From positions 1 through 51,130 of the forward strand of contig JAEXCN010000189.1 in NCBI GenBank assembly GCA_023402175.1: 51,130 nt of DNA. The letters run 5' to 3'. The notes beneath the pieces are model-generated. The model saw only the letters and a list, made by a program, of their open reading frames with translations. It did no database searches and was not told where the DNA came from. The position numbers were made by a program, and so were the translations under genes. Below are positions 1-7,417 of this stretch, piece by piece. Source of the stretch: Pseudomonadota bacterium. Lineage in GTDB: Bacteria > Myxococcota_A > Polyangia > Polyangiales > Polyangiaceae. How positions within the stretch are numbered: position 1 is the first letter of the stretch; every line of letters begins with the position of its first letter.

Positions 1-1053
1 GAGCCGCCCTGTGCTCGTAAGCGCGCCTCCCTGCACGGCAGCGTAAGGCGAAGTCTGCCCGACCGGCGCGGTGGCGCCTGAGATCTTCACGTCGATGATG
101 GGTGCAAACGACGGGACGTAAAGTGTCCCTTCCGCGGGAAGCCATCGTCGGAAAGTGCCATCGCTCGTGGCGTAGGCGAAGGGCGCGATTTGGACGACCC
201 CCGACTTCACCACGACATTCGACTTTATCGAAGTCTCTCGTGATGGGAGATTGCTCCCCATGGCCGCGAGCATGTCGCCCTCGAGGAGGACGACAATCGC
301 GTCGGCGTTGTTTCGCGTGCCAATGGCGAGCTGTTTCACCGGGGGAGAGAACTCCTCCATCTTTCGAGGCGCCGCGTATTTCCCGGCGGAGTCCCTGCCC
401 CAGCAGTAGAGCGCACGGTCGGCGGTCGTGATGGCGCAGCTCGTCGTAGCGCCGACCTCCACGTGATCGACGGGAGGAAGGCCGTCGACGCGGGTCGCAT
501 GAGCGAGCCCAGCTGCGCTCGGTGCCGGTCCGAGCTGGCCCATGTCGTTTTTGCCCCAACAGTAGACAGCGCCGTCCGAGGTGCGGGCGCAGCTCCCGAG
601 GTTCGGCCCGACGCTGAGCTGCGTGACGCCAGTGAGGTCGGCGACCGCTACTGGCGTCGCCCCCTCGAGAACGGACGTGCGCGTGCCGCGACCGAGCGCG
701 CCATACCCGTCGCTGTCGTTCCATCCGTCGCGCCCCCAGCAGCGGACGGTCTCGTCCTGGCGGAGTCCGCAGACATGCTGCCCGCCATTACCGAATATTC
801 CGACGTAACAGGAGACTCCTCCTTCACACGCGACTTCGAGCGGCTTCGGCGGGGCCGCGTCCGGAGCTCTCGCGTCCACGTCGTCACCGCCGATGTCGTT
901 CGGCGGAGGAGACGCGTCGGTCTGTGAGGGTGGAAGCGACGCGTCCGCCTCGGGCTCGGTGTCCAACTCGCGTGAGTCGCTACAGGCCGAGGGCCATGCG
1001 AGGAGCAGTGCCGCGGTGATCGGAAGCGAGAGAAAGGTCCTTTCGATCCTCAT
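1..1053 (-). CDS. RCC1-like repeat lipoprotein (3' end beyond window)
   Basis: The reading frame is open from an ATG at 1053 down to base 1, so the C-terminus is missing. The N-terminus is a lipoprotein signal: charged MRIER, a hydrophobic run, then Cys24 in PSAC (a non-canonical lipobox). A Pro/Asp/Ala-rich linker follows. The mature part has repeated units of the RCC1 type, for example GAVYCWGKNDMGQLG, RALYCWGRDSAGKY and TVRCWGRDG. This suggests a seven-bladed propeller anchored in an outer membrane leaflet. In bacteria such proteins are thought to bind partners or surfaces; no enzyme motif is seen. The ATG lies inside the stop of the upstream propeller lipoprotein (ATGA, 4-bp overlap), so it is the last visible gene of the sigma-factor operon. 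Exact role unknown. Confidence 0.85.
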   Translation of the reverse strand, partial: MRIERTFLSLPITAALLLAWPSACSDSRELDTEPEADASLPPSQTDASPPPNDIGGDDVDARAPDAAPPKPLEVACEGGVSCYVGIFGNGGQHVCGLRQDETVRCWGRDGWNDSDGYGALGRGTRTSVLEGATPVAVADLTGVTQLSVGPNLGSCARTSDGAVYCWGKNDMGQLGPAPSAAGLAHATRVDGLPPVDHVEVGATTSCAITTADRALYCWGRDSAGKYAAPRKMEEFSPPVKQLAIGTRNNADAIVVLLEGDMLAAMGSNLPSRETSIKSNVVVKSGVVQIAPFAYATSDGTFRRWLPAEGTLYVPSFAPIIDVKISGATAPVGQTSPYAAVQGGALTSTGRL

Positions 1054-2372
1054 GGCAAACTTCCCTCTCGCTTTGCAGCGAAGCCGAGCGGTAGCGTTCC
1101 CGCCGGATCGCTCGATCGCGCGTACTCTCCAACGAGCCACGCCTGATCGGCACTACCTCCCCATATGCCCATCACGTGGCCCAGGGGCAGACCGTTGATC
1201 GCTGTCGAGACGACGTCGAGCGAGCTACCGTTCCATCGGTAAACGAAACAGACATCGGAGAACCACGCCTCGTTCGCGCTGAGCACCGATCCCATGAGGC
1301 GGCTGCAACCCGACGACACACTCTTGAGAGGTGACGCCGGGGGAGAATCGATCTGTATCGTGCGCGTGAACTCGGCAGCGCCGAGCGCTCCGTCGGCTGC
1401 AACGGGAAGAAGCCGCAGCGATGAGCTCCTCGAGACGCTGGGCGTTCCCGACAATACCCATAGCCGTCGCGAGGAATCTGGGCCGGCTACGCCGAACATT
1501 GCGGACACGCGCTGGGCCTTGTCGAGCGTCGCGACCATCGACCAAGTCTGCCCGTCATAGTGCGCGATCGCGCCGTAGCGGTCGCGTTCCGCGCTCGACT
1601 GGCATTTACCGCCCACGTTGCACAGGTCTCCTCCGACATAGACGTCGTCGGACGCGAATCCGAAAATGCTCCGAGCGAAGAACATCGCGTCCGGGGTCGA
1701 CCAAGGAAAGGATATGGGCGCGTCGAGCATGGACACTTCGGTGATCGAGCCGTCCGACTGTTCACGGTACCGATAACCGACGACCCCTTTTGCTTTCGCA
1801 TCCGCCGCCGTCCAGAGCTCCCTCGAGCTCGGATCCATCCAGGAGGCAGTGACGTCCGCCGCCGACCCGTGGAACGAGCTCGCATAGGACCGGAACGTCG
1901 GTGGGGCGCTCCCCAGCGCCGAGTATCGAACGATGATTCCGGTCCCCAGCACCCAAACGTCATCGGGAGCAACGACGTGAATGGCGTAAAAGTCCGGTGA
2001 GGTCCCGTCGTGCACATAGACCTTTTTCCACGCGGAGCCATCCCATCGAAGGATGGCATTGCGCGCGATCGCCCACGCGTCATTCATGCTCGACGCCCCG
2101 ACTCCGACGAGGGACACGAGCCCCTGGACCGGCACGGAGCAGAAGCCTCCTTCGCTGCACGTGTCGGCGTCGCGGCTCCCCGCGTCTGCGCCTTGCACGT
2201 CCGCTTCCGCGTCGACGGGAGATGCCTCCGGCAAGACGAACGCGTCAGACGCGCCTCCGTCGTCGTCGAGATCGCGCGCGCTCTCGCTCGTCACACACGC
2301 GACGAAGGGAGCGGCTGTGCTTGCCGTAGCGAACACGAAGGTGAGCACACGACGAAGCTGACCAGCGTTCAC
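1050..2372 (-). CDS. Propeller-type secreted lipoprotein A
   Basis: A protein of 440 residues. I place the start at GTG 2372, not at the ATG 48 bases upstream. The GTG overlaps the preceding stop (GTGA), has a strong AAAGGAGG ribosome site just before it, and gives a clean lipoprotein signal ending PFVAC with Cys26. After an Asp/Ala linker the protein carries repeats such as APDDVWVLG, ASDDVYVGG, SANEAWFSDV and IWGGSADQAWLVG. These are the D-V-W-x-V-G blades common in myxobacterial propeller lipoproteins. It is a paralogue of the next gene upstream (2369-3544): both begin the mature domain with a C-x5-C pair and share blade spacing. No catalytic residues recognised. Fourth lipoprotein-type position in the sigma-factor operon; likely surface-exposed. 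Confidence 0.85.
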   Translation of the reverse strand: MNAGQLRRVLTFVFATASTAAPFVACVTSESARDLDDDGGASDAFVLPEASPVDAEADVQGADAGSRDADTCSEGGFCSVPVQGLVSLVGVGASSMNDAWAIARNAILRWDGSAWKKVYVHDGTSPDFYAIHVVAPDDVWVLGTGIIVRYSALGSAPPTFRSYASSFHGSAADVTASWMDPSSRELWTAADAKAKGVVGYRYREQSDGSITEVSMLDAPISFPWSTPDAMFFARSIFGFASDDVYVGGDLCNVGGKCQSSAERDRYGAIAHYDGQTWSMVATLDKAQRVSAMFGVAGPDSSRRLWVLSGTPSVSRSSSLRLLPVAADGALGAAEFTRTIQIDSPPASPLKSVSSGCSRLMGSVLSANEAWFSDVCFVYRWNGSSLDVVSTAINGLPLGHVMGIWGGSADQAWLVGEYARSSDPAGTLPLGFAAKREGSLP

Positions 2373-3544
2373 GGCGCCTCCTTTCGATAGTGCAGTGCGG
2401 CTCCGCGCCCGACGATCCACACGTCACCGGGAGCGCTGCCCCAGACGGCGTTGAAGTCTGGCTTCGTCGGCGCCTCGTCGAATGGCGTTTGGAGTTGCGT
2501 CCACGTCGTTCCGTCCCAGTGGATCACCGTGCTCTCGTCTCCGACAGCCCAGATGTCGTTCGGTCCGAAGCCGAAGACCCCGCGCAGGTCAGCGACGACC
2601 GGGCTCGGCACGATCTCGAAGCGCTTGTCCGGGGCCGCAGCTCGGCCCAAGTAGCGAATCGTTCCGCCTTCTCCGACGATCCATAGGCCTTCTTCGTTCG
2701 CCCACATCCCGAACAGGGTGCGGTCCGTTCGGCTTTCGTACTCTTCGAATTGCCACTTGGTGCCGGCGTCGCCTAGAGGGCTCAGTCGACGGATGCGGTT
2801 GGCGGTCATCGTTGCAGACTCTCGGGCTGAGGTCGCTACCCAGGCCTCGTCGGGCCCTGAGACCGCCAGTGCCGTCGGGGCGCCGAAGGAGAAGTCTGTT
2901 GGAATGCCCTGCTTGCCGCCGTCCGGCCATCCTTTGAATCGCGCGACCTGGGAGCCAGTGAAACAATAGTTTGGCCCGCTGGCGACGAAGACGACGTCGC
3001 CACGTCCGACGATCTCGAGCGGCGTGCAGTCCTCCGGGGCATAGGTCGAAAATGACCACGTCGTCTGGCTAGGCCCGGCCCACCCGGTGGAATGACGAAG
3101 ACTGTGCCCGTCGGCGATCCAGACGTCGTCGGGCTTCTCGAGCCAGACGCTTCGCAATGTGAAATTGCTCGGTGCAGCGTCGGACGGCTGCGCGTGATCG
3201 GCCTTCTCCCACGTGGTGCCGTCAAAGTGAAGAACCGTGGCGGCCGAGCCAACGACCCATACGTCCGTCGCGCTCGACCCTGCGATCGATGTGAGGATCG
3301 TGCCGTCTTCGATCGGTAGGGTGACGGTGCATAGCCCGGAAGGGCTGCATGGTCCTCCTCCTTCGATCACGTCTTCATCCGCGACTCCGCCGTCGATCAC
3401 GTCCACGGTGGGCACGACCACCTCACGGTCGTCGTCGGGCCTGGGCTCGGGCTGGGGCTCGCCTTGGGAAGCACAGGCGACCAAAACTCCGATGTAGCCT
3501 GTCGTTCCGGCTAGCCAAAGAAGCTTTCTTTGGAGCGCTCTCAT
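2369..3544 (-). CDS. Propeller-type secreted lipoprotein B
   Basis: A protein of 391 residues. The signal peptide ends GVLVAC, so Cys24 is the probable lipidation site. An acidic, Pro-rich linker follows. The rest contains blades such as SATDVWVVGSAATVLHFDG, KPDDVWIADG, GPDEAWVAT, GPNDIWAVGDESTVIHWDG and SAPGDVWIVG. The pattern (S/G-x-x-D-V-W-x-V-G, then h-h-H-x-D-G-x-x-W) is typical of beta-propeller lipoproteins in myxobacteria. Its ATG overlaps the stop of the Cys-rich lipoprotein upstream (ATGA) and its stop overlaps the GTG of paralogue A, so all three are translationally coupled. Function unknown; binding or scaffold role is inferred from the fold only. Confidence 0.85.
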   Translation of the reverse strand: MRALQRKLLWLAGTTGYIGVLVACASQGEPQPEPRPDDDREVVVPTVDVIDGGVADEDVIEGGGPCSPSGLCTVTLPIEDGTILTSIAGSSATDVWVVGSAATVLHFDGTTWEKADHAQPSDAAPSNFTLRSVWLEKPDDVWIADGHSLRHSTGWAGPSQTTWSFSTYAPEDCTPLEIVGRGDVVFVASGPNYCFTGSQVARFKGWPDGGKQGIPTDFSFGAPTALAVSGPDEAWVATSARESATMTANRIRRLSPLGDAGTKWQFEEYESRTDRTLFGMWANEEGLWIVGEGGTIRYLGRAAAPDKRFEIVPSPVVADLRGVFGFGPNDIWAVGDESTVIHWDGTTWTQLQTPFDEAPTKPDFNAVWGSAPGDVWIVGRGAALHYRKEAP

Positions 3545-4689
3545 TTGATGTCACACTCCGTCATGGTGCAATGCCCCTCGATGCAGGCTTGCCCCTCGAT
3601 TCCGTCGCATCGTACACCGCAGCCTCCGCAGTTGAGGGGATCGGAGAGGATGTTCGTCTCGCATCCGTTCCCGAGGTCGTGGTCACAATCGGCGTGGCTC
3701 GCGACACAGCGGCTCTCGCACATGCCATGGTTGCAAACTGGCTCCGTCGCGGGCGGAGGGGGCGACACGTCGCATCGAACACCGCAGGCCCCGCAGTTCG
3801 CCGGATCGCTGTCGAGATCACCGCCGAGGCCCTCGTAGCAGCTAGACCCGCATTTGCAGATACAAGTACCGTAGTAACAGATCGAGTCGAATTCGCATTT
3901 TATGCCACAACCGCCACAGTGCTCCGGATCACCCGTGGTGGGCGTTTCGCATCCGTCACCGCTGGGGTCGCCGAGATCGCCGTTGCAATCGTCATATCCA
4001 TAACTGCATGTAGGCTGATTGCATTGACCGCCCCTGCAGCCGTAGGTGGCGTGCCAACTTCGGGGCAGCGTCGGTAGCCCGGTTGGTGGCGGACAGACAT
4101 TCCCGCACGTTCCGCAGCTGTTTGCGATACCGCAGACGCACTGGCCATGGTCGCACACCTGGTCGCTCGGGCAGGCCGATCCGCATGCGCCACAATTGTT
4201 TTTATCGGTGGAGAGATTGACTTCGCAGCCGTCTTCCAGAAGTCCATTGCAATTTGCAAAGGCACCGCGGGCCGGATCCACTGTGCATTGAAAGACACAC
4301 GCGCCGTCGACGCAGTTCGTCGTCGCGTGACCACCCGGGTAGGTCGGGCACTCCTGGCCACACGCCCCGCAATGGGCATTATCCGAGAGCACGTCCACCT
4401 CGCACGGAAACGGGTGGTCTGCGCACGTCGCGCGGCCCGGCGGGCACGCGCTCGTCGGACACATCGCTTGACTCGCGTCCGGCAGAGAGGCGGCGCCGTC
4501 GCCGCTCGGAGTGAGGGGCGTATTCGAGCCGCCATCGACTTCCGTCTCGCCGAGAACGACGGTGCGCCGGTCTGCCTCCGAACACGAGATCGTGATCACC
4601 GCCAGAGCCGCGATCACAGGCGAAATCGTCACGATACGAGTGATGGCTCGTCGCCAGGACTGACCGCTCGAGGAGAAGCTCGTCTTCAT
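3541..4689 (-). CDS. Cys-rich repeat lipoprotein (Stig1/myxobacterial disulfide-repeat type)
   Basis: A protein of 382 residues from ATG 4689, which overlaps the preceding stop (ATGA). A long hydrophobic segment ends ITISC with Cys36, giving a probable, if atypical, lipobox. The mature protein is built of Cys-rich units of the form D-x-x-N/H-C-G-x-C-G-x-x-C, followed by a second group C-x3-G-x-C. Examples are NAHCGACGQECP, KNNCGACGSACP, PEHCGGCGIKC, PANCGACGVRC and LNCGGCGVRC: five clear units. These resemble the Stig1-like or Myxococcus cysteine-rich repeats; that family name is from memory. The many paired Cys suggest a disulfide-locked rod outside the cytoplasm. The gene is third in the sigma-factor operon. 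No enzyme motif seen. Confidence 0.85.
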   Translation of the reverse strand: MKTSFSSSGQSWRRAITRIVTISPVIAALAVITISCSEADRRTVVLGETEVDGGSNTPLTPSGDGAASLPDASQAMCPTSACPPGRATCADHPFPCEVDVLSDNAHCGACGQECPTYPGGHATTNCVDGACVFQCTVDPARGAFANCNGLLEDGCEVNLSTDKNNCGACGSACPSDQVCDHGQCVCGIANSCGTCGNVCPPPTGLPTLPRSWHATYGCRGGQCNQPTCSYGYDDCNGDLGDPSGDGCETPTTGDPEHCGGCGIKCEFDSICYYGTCICKCGSSCYEGLGGDLDSDPANCGACGVRCDVSPPPPATEPVCNHGMCESRCVASHADCDHDLGNGCETNILSDPLNCGGCGVRCDGIEGQACIEGHCTMTECDIK

Positions 4690-5426
4690 GGTCGGTCGCT
4701 TTCCTTTGCTGACGGGGGGAGCGGCGCGGTGGCCGCGAGGATCGATTGGATTCGGGCCGCATAGGGGCTGTCGGGATTCGCTGCGAGGAATGCGCTCCCG
4801 AGGGAGCGCGCCTGCTGTCGTTCCCCGCGCGCGAGGAGTGCTTCGATGCGCATCGCAGCGACCTCGTCGGCGAGAAGGCCGCTTCGGAAGCGGCGATCGT
4901 AGCCGCCTAGCATGCGTAGACATCCCGCCGGGTCGCCATGCGCGAGCGAAGAGCGGGCGATCTCGACCAGCGCCAATTCCTCCTCGAGCGACGAGCCCGA
5001 TGTCTCTTGCGGAGGTCGTGTCGCGGCCGGCTTCGGTGCCGGCGTCGCGGAAGGCAGCTCGTCGACGTGCATCACCTGCTCCGGCTCCTGCACGGCAGCG
5101 GGGATGGGCACTCCTTCAGCAGGTGCCTTGCCGGTGACGATGGATGTCGGCGCGCTGGTCGCGATCGGTAACGTCGATCGATACGTCGTCCAGCCGATGG
5201 CGACCGCCCCTGCGACGATGACCGAGCCGAGGACCTTCATCGCGAGCGTCGAGACGCCCGGCGTCTGCGCGTTTGCGCCGGCCGAGCGGGCCTCCATGTA
5301 CGCCGCGAGGAGATTCCGCGCCTCCTCGGGATCGACCGTGTCGCACCTTCCAGCCTCCACGAAGTTGCGAACAGAGGCGTCCTCGGCCGAATCCGCCAAT
5401 CGAGGAGGAAAGATCGAGTCGCTCAT
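4686..5426 (-). CDS. One-pass membrane protein with TPR-like tail, candidate anti-sigma partner
   Basis: A protein of 246 residues, with ATG 5426 overlapping the sigma-factor stop (ATGA). The cytoplasmic N-terminal 55 residues are acidic (DPEEARNLL). One transmembrane helix spans about 59-80, followed by a Pro/Ala-rich stretch. The C-terminal part, about 145-240, is helical and looks like tetratricopeptide repeats (SLAHGDPAGCLRMLGGYDRRF; ALLARGERQQARSLGSAFL). Position directly after an ECF sigma gene and this topology are what is expected of an anti-sigma or signal-transducing partner. However, I do not see the zinc anti-sigma HxxxCxxC motif, so the partner role is inference from context. The TPR-like part would face the periplasm, where it could sense the lipoproteins encoded downstream. 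Confidence 0.8.
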   Translation of the reverse strand: MSDSIFPPRLADSAEDASVRNFVEAGRCDTVDPEEARNLLAAYMEARSAGANAQTPGVSTLAMKVLGSVIVAGAVAIGWTTYRSTLPIATSAPTSIVTGKAPAEGVPIPAAVQEPEQVMHVDELPSATPAPKPAATRPPQETSGSSLEEELALVEIARSSLAHGDPAGCLRMLGGYDRRFRSGLLADEVAAMRIEALLARGERQQARSLGSAFLAANPDSPYAARIQSILAATAPLPPSAKESDRP

Positions 5427-6016
5427 CGTCCAACGCTCCCTCGAACGCTCGCGGCCCGGAGGCGAGCGACCATCGCAACGAAATCCTCACGCGCCCTGCG
5501 TAGACGCGACGACACAGTCCCCATCGGAATGCCGAGGTGCTTCGCGATCTCCTGACCGGTAAGCCCCTCGATTTCGTAGAGGACGAACACCTCGCGACGT
5601 TCATCGTCCAACGCGTCGATGAGGCGTTGGAGCACCGCGAGCTCTTCCTTGTGGCCGAGCGCGTCCTCGGGGCTCGGGATCGAGGACGGCGCGGCATCGA
5701 CGTCGTCGGTGTCGCCCCGGCACGCCGCGTCGCGTTTGCGGCGCCGGCCCACGTCGCGAGCGACGCTCACGCAAGCAGTGCAGAGGTAAGCGCGGAGCTC
5801 GTTCGGCTCCCGCAGTTCGTCGAACCGGCGGTCGACGCTGACGAGGACGGCCTGCAGCGCGTCCTCGAGCTCGAGCTTGTGTTCTCGCACCCCGAGCCGG
5901 CGGAGCACACGAACCGCAACGCTGATCAGCGGGCCAACAGCAGCGCGAAACGCTTCGTCGCGATCGGGAATGTCCCGCAACGCCGTGCCCGCTGCGGCGA
6001 TCCAGGTGGCTTGCAC
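5423..6016 (-). CDS. ECF-type RNA polymerase sigma factor
   Basis: A protein of 197 residues. The open frame extends upstream into the neighbouring gene but holds no other credible start; GTG 6016 gives the usual ECF length. Region 2 lies at about 50-95 (EDALQAVLVSVDRRF, then RAYLCTACVSVARDVGRR). Region 4 lies at about 125-185 and contains a typical helix-turn-helix (GLTGQEIAKHLGIPMGTVSSRLRRAR). The acidic linker between them (DTDDVD) is short, and there is no C-terminal extension. It would direct RNA polymerase to an alternative promoter. Its stop overlaps the next gene (ATGA), which starts a six-gene coupled series ending in surface lipoproteins; these are its likely targets. No GAAC-type ECF promoter was recognised in the 82 bases upstream. 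Confidence 0.9.
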   Translation of the reverse strand: MQATWIAAAGTALRDIPDRDEAFRAAVGPLISVAVRVLRRLGVREHKLELEDALQAVLVSVDRRFDELREPNELRAYLCTACVSVARDVGRRRKRDAACRGDTDDVDAAPSSIPSPEDALGHKEELAVLQRLIDALDDERREVFVLYEIEGLTGQEIAKHLGIPMGTVSSRLRRAREDFVAMVARLRAASVRGSVGR

Positions 6017-6098
6017 ATTGGAGTGAAGCGTTGGAGGGCCCGAAATTGATCCAAGAAAATGAACGCGCGTCGCGTAGCGGACATCGTGGAACGTCCGA

Positions 6099-7235
6099 CT
6101 ACGGACGGAACTCGACGAAAAGGCCGCCCGTGAGCCCGACGTCAGGGGCCTGCGAGACGACCTCTCCGGCGTTGAGCGCAAAGCGCCGGCGCGAGCTCGG
6201 TGCCGTCACGAACGCCGTCGCTCCGAGCCCCCAGTGCTTGTTCAAGTGGTACGCGATCCGGAGGGATGCGCCGCGATCGAACCAGGGCGTCGTGGACGTG
6301 CGCGCGTTGCGGACGCCGCGGGCGCCGGCCTGCAGCACACCGGCATCGGCCTCGACGCAGGGCGCGATCTCGAGAGGTCCCGGAGCGAAGTGTAGCGGGC
6401 AGACGCGGAAGGTGGCCGCGGTCCATAGAAACGCGAAGCTTCCGATGGGGGCGTCGATCGTCTGGAAGGTGCTTTGCCGAACGCCGACCGCCAGCGAAGG
6501 CCAGAGCCACGCGGGTACGCCGGAACCGATGCGAAGCCGCGCCTCGAAGGCGGCGCCGAACACCGGCAGGGCGCTCGCCGTCACCGTCGACGTCATCTCG
6601 GCTCGGGCTTCGATGCCGAAGGACCAGGGCGTCGGCTCGGGGGAGGCGGGGGCGGCCGGCACGCGCTCCGCGACCGGCTCCACGACCGGGAAAGTAGGGG
6701 AAAGCTCCTCGCCGGATTCCGCCGGGTTGGGCGGAGCGGTCGGCGGGGCGACAGGCTTCGATTCGGGTTCCGAGAGTCGCGCTTCGGGATCAATCGCGGT
6801 CGCGAGGGCGACGGCGAGCGCACGCGCGACGGTCGTGCAGTCCCGGCCGACGATTGCCCGCGTGGTCGTCTTGCCGTTTGGCATCTTGAGCTCGAGCGTG
6901 CCGGCGAGGGCCGGCTGCCGTGATGCGATGCGGATCTGGAAGGATCGAATCCCGTCGCGAGGGGCGACCGGCGTCCACTTCGTCGTGTACCGCCGGACGA
7001 TTCCGAAGAACTCCTCTTCGGAGGGACACGTGTCGCGAGCGGAATACGAGATCGCGACCAGCTCTGCGGTGGACTCCGCTTGGTCGGCTCCCGCGGCGAG
7101 CCGCGTCAGCAGGACCAATGCCGTGGCCGTGGCGGCCAACGCCGCCCGCGGCCCCCACACTGCGTGACGTCCGCATGGCCGACGCGCTCGCTCCACCGGT
7201 CGGCTCGATGGTTCCACGCAAGCCCATGGTCGCAC
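6099..7235 (-). CDS. Secreted protein, possibly outer-membrane barrel, next to the sigma operon
   Basis: Up to 378 residues. The start is uncertain: in-frame GTGs at 7217, 7196 and 7160 are alternatives, and 7160 gives the tightest signal peptide. A hydrophobic run (LAATATALVLLT) ends in AAGA, a signal peptidase I-like site. An N-terminal domain follows (about 55-150 of the long form; SARDTCPSEEEFFGIVRRY, then a TTTRAIVGRDCTTVARALAVALA segment), then a Pro/Glu-rich linker. The C-terminal half has alternating aromatic/Gly strands and ends with GGLFVEFRP, as in small outer-membrane barrels. I do not recognise a named family. It lies 82 bases upstream of the sigma gene on the same strand and may belong to the same unit. 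Confidence 0.75.
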   Translation of the reverse strand: MRPWACVEPSSRPVERARRPCGRHAVWGPRAALAATATALVLLTRLAAGADQAESTAELVAISYSARDTCPSEEEFFGIVRRYTTKWTPVAPRDGIRSFQIRIASRQPALAGTLELKMPNGKTTTRAIVGRDCTTVARALAVALATAIDPEARLSEPESKPVAPPTAPPNPAESGEELSPTFPVVEPVAERVPAAPASPEPTPWSFGIEARAEMTSTVTASALPVFGAAFEARLRIGSGVPAWLWPSLAVGVRQSTFQTIDAPIGSFAFLWTAATFRVCPLHFAPGPLEIAPCVEADAGVLQAGARGVRNARTSTTPWFDRGASLRIAYHLNKHWGLGATAFVTAPSSRRRFALNAGEVVSQAPDVGLTGGLFVEFRP

Positions 7236-7417
7236 AACCAGAGCGGCGGTTTACGGTCAAAGACGCGTGCAGCGGGCCTCGTCCTGCGAGCGCATGAGCG
7301 AGGTCGTGGAGCACGGTTCGCAACTCGAACGTGCTCCCGCTTCGCTGCGCTCCGCCGGCGGAGGACGACGACGTTACCTTGACGTGGCTCGACCCCGATG
7401 GCGACGGATTCCGATCC

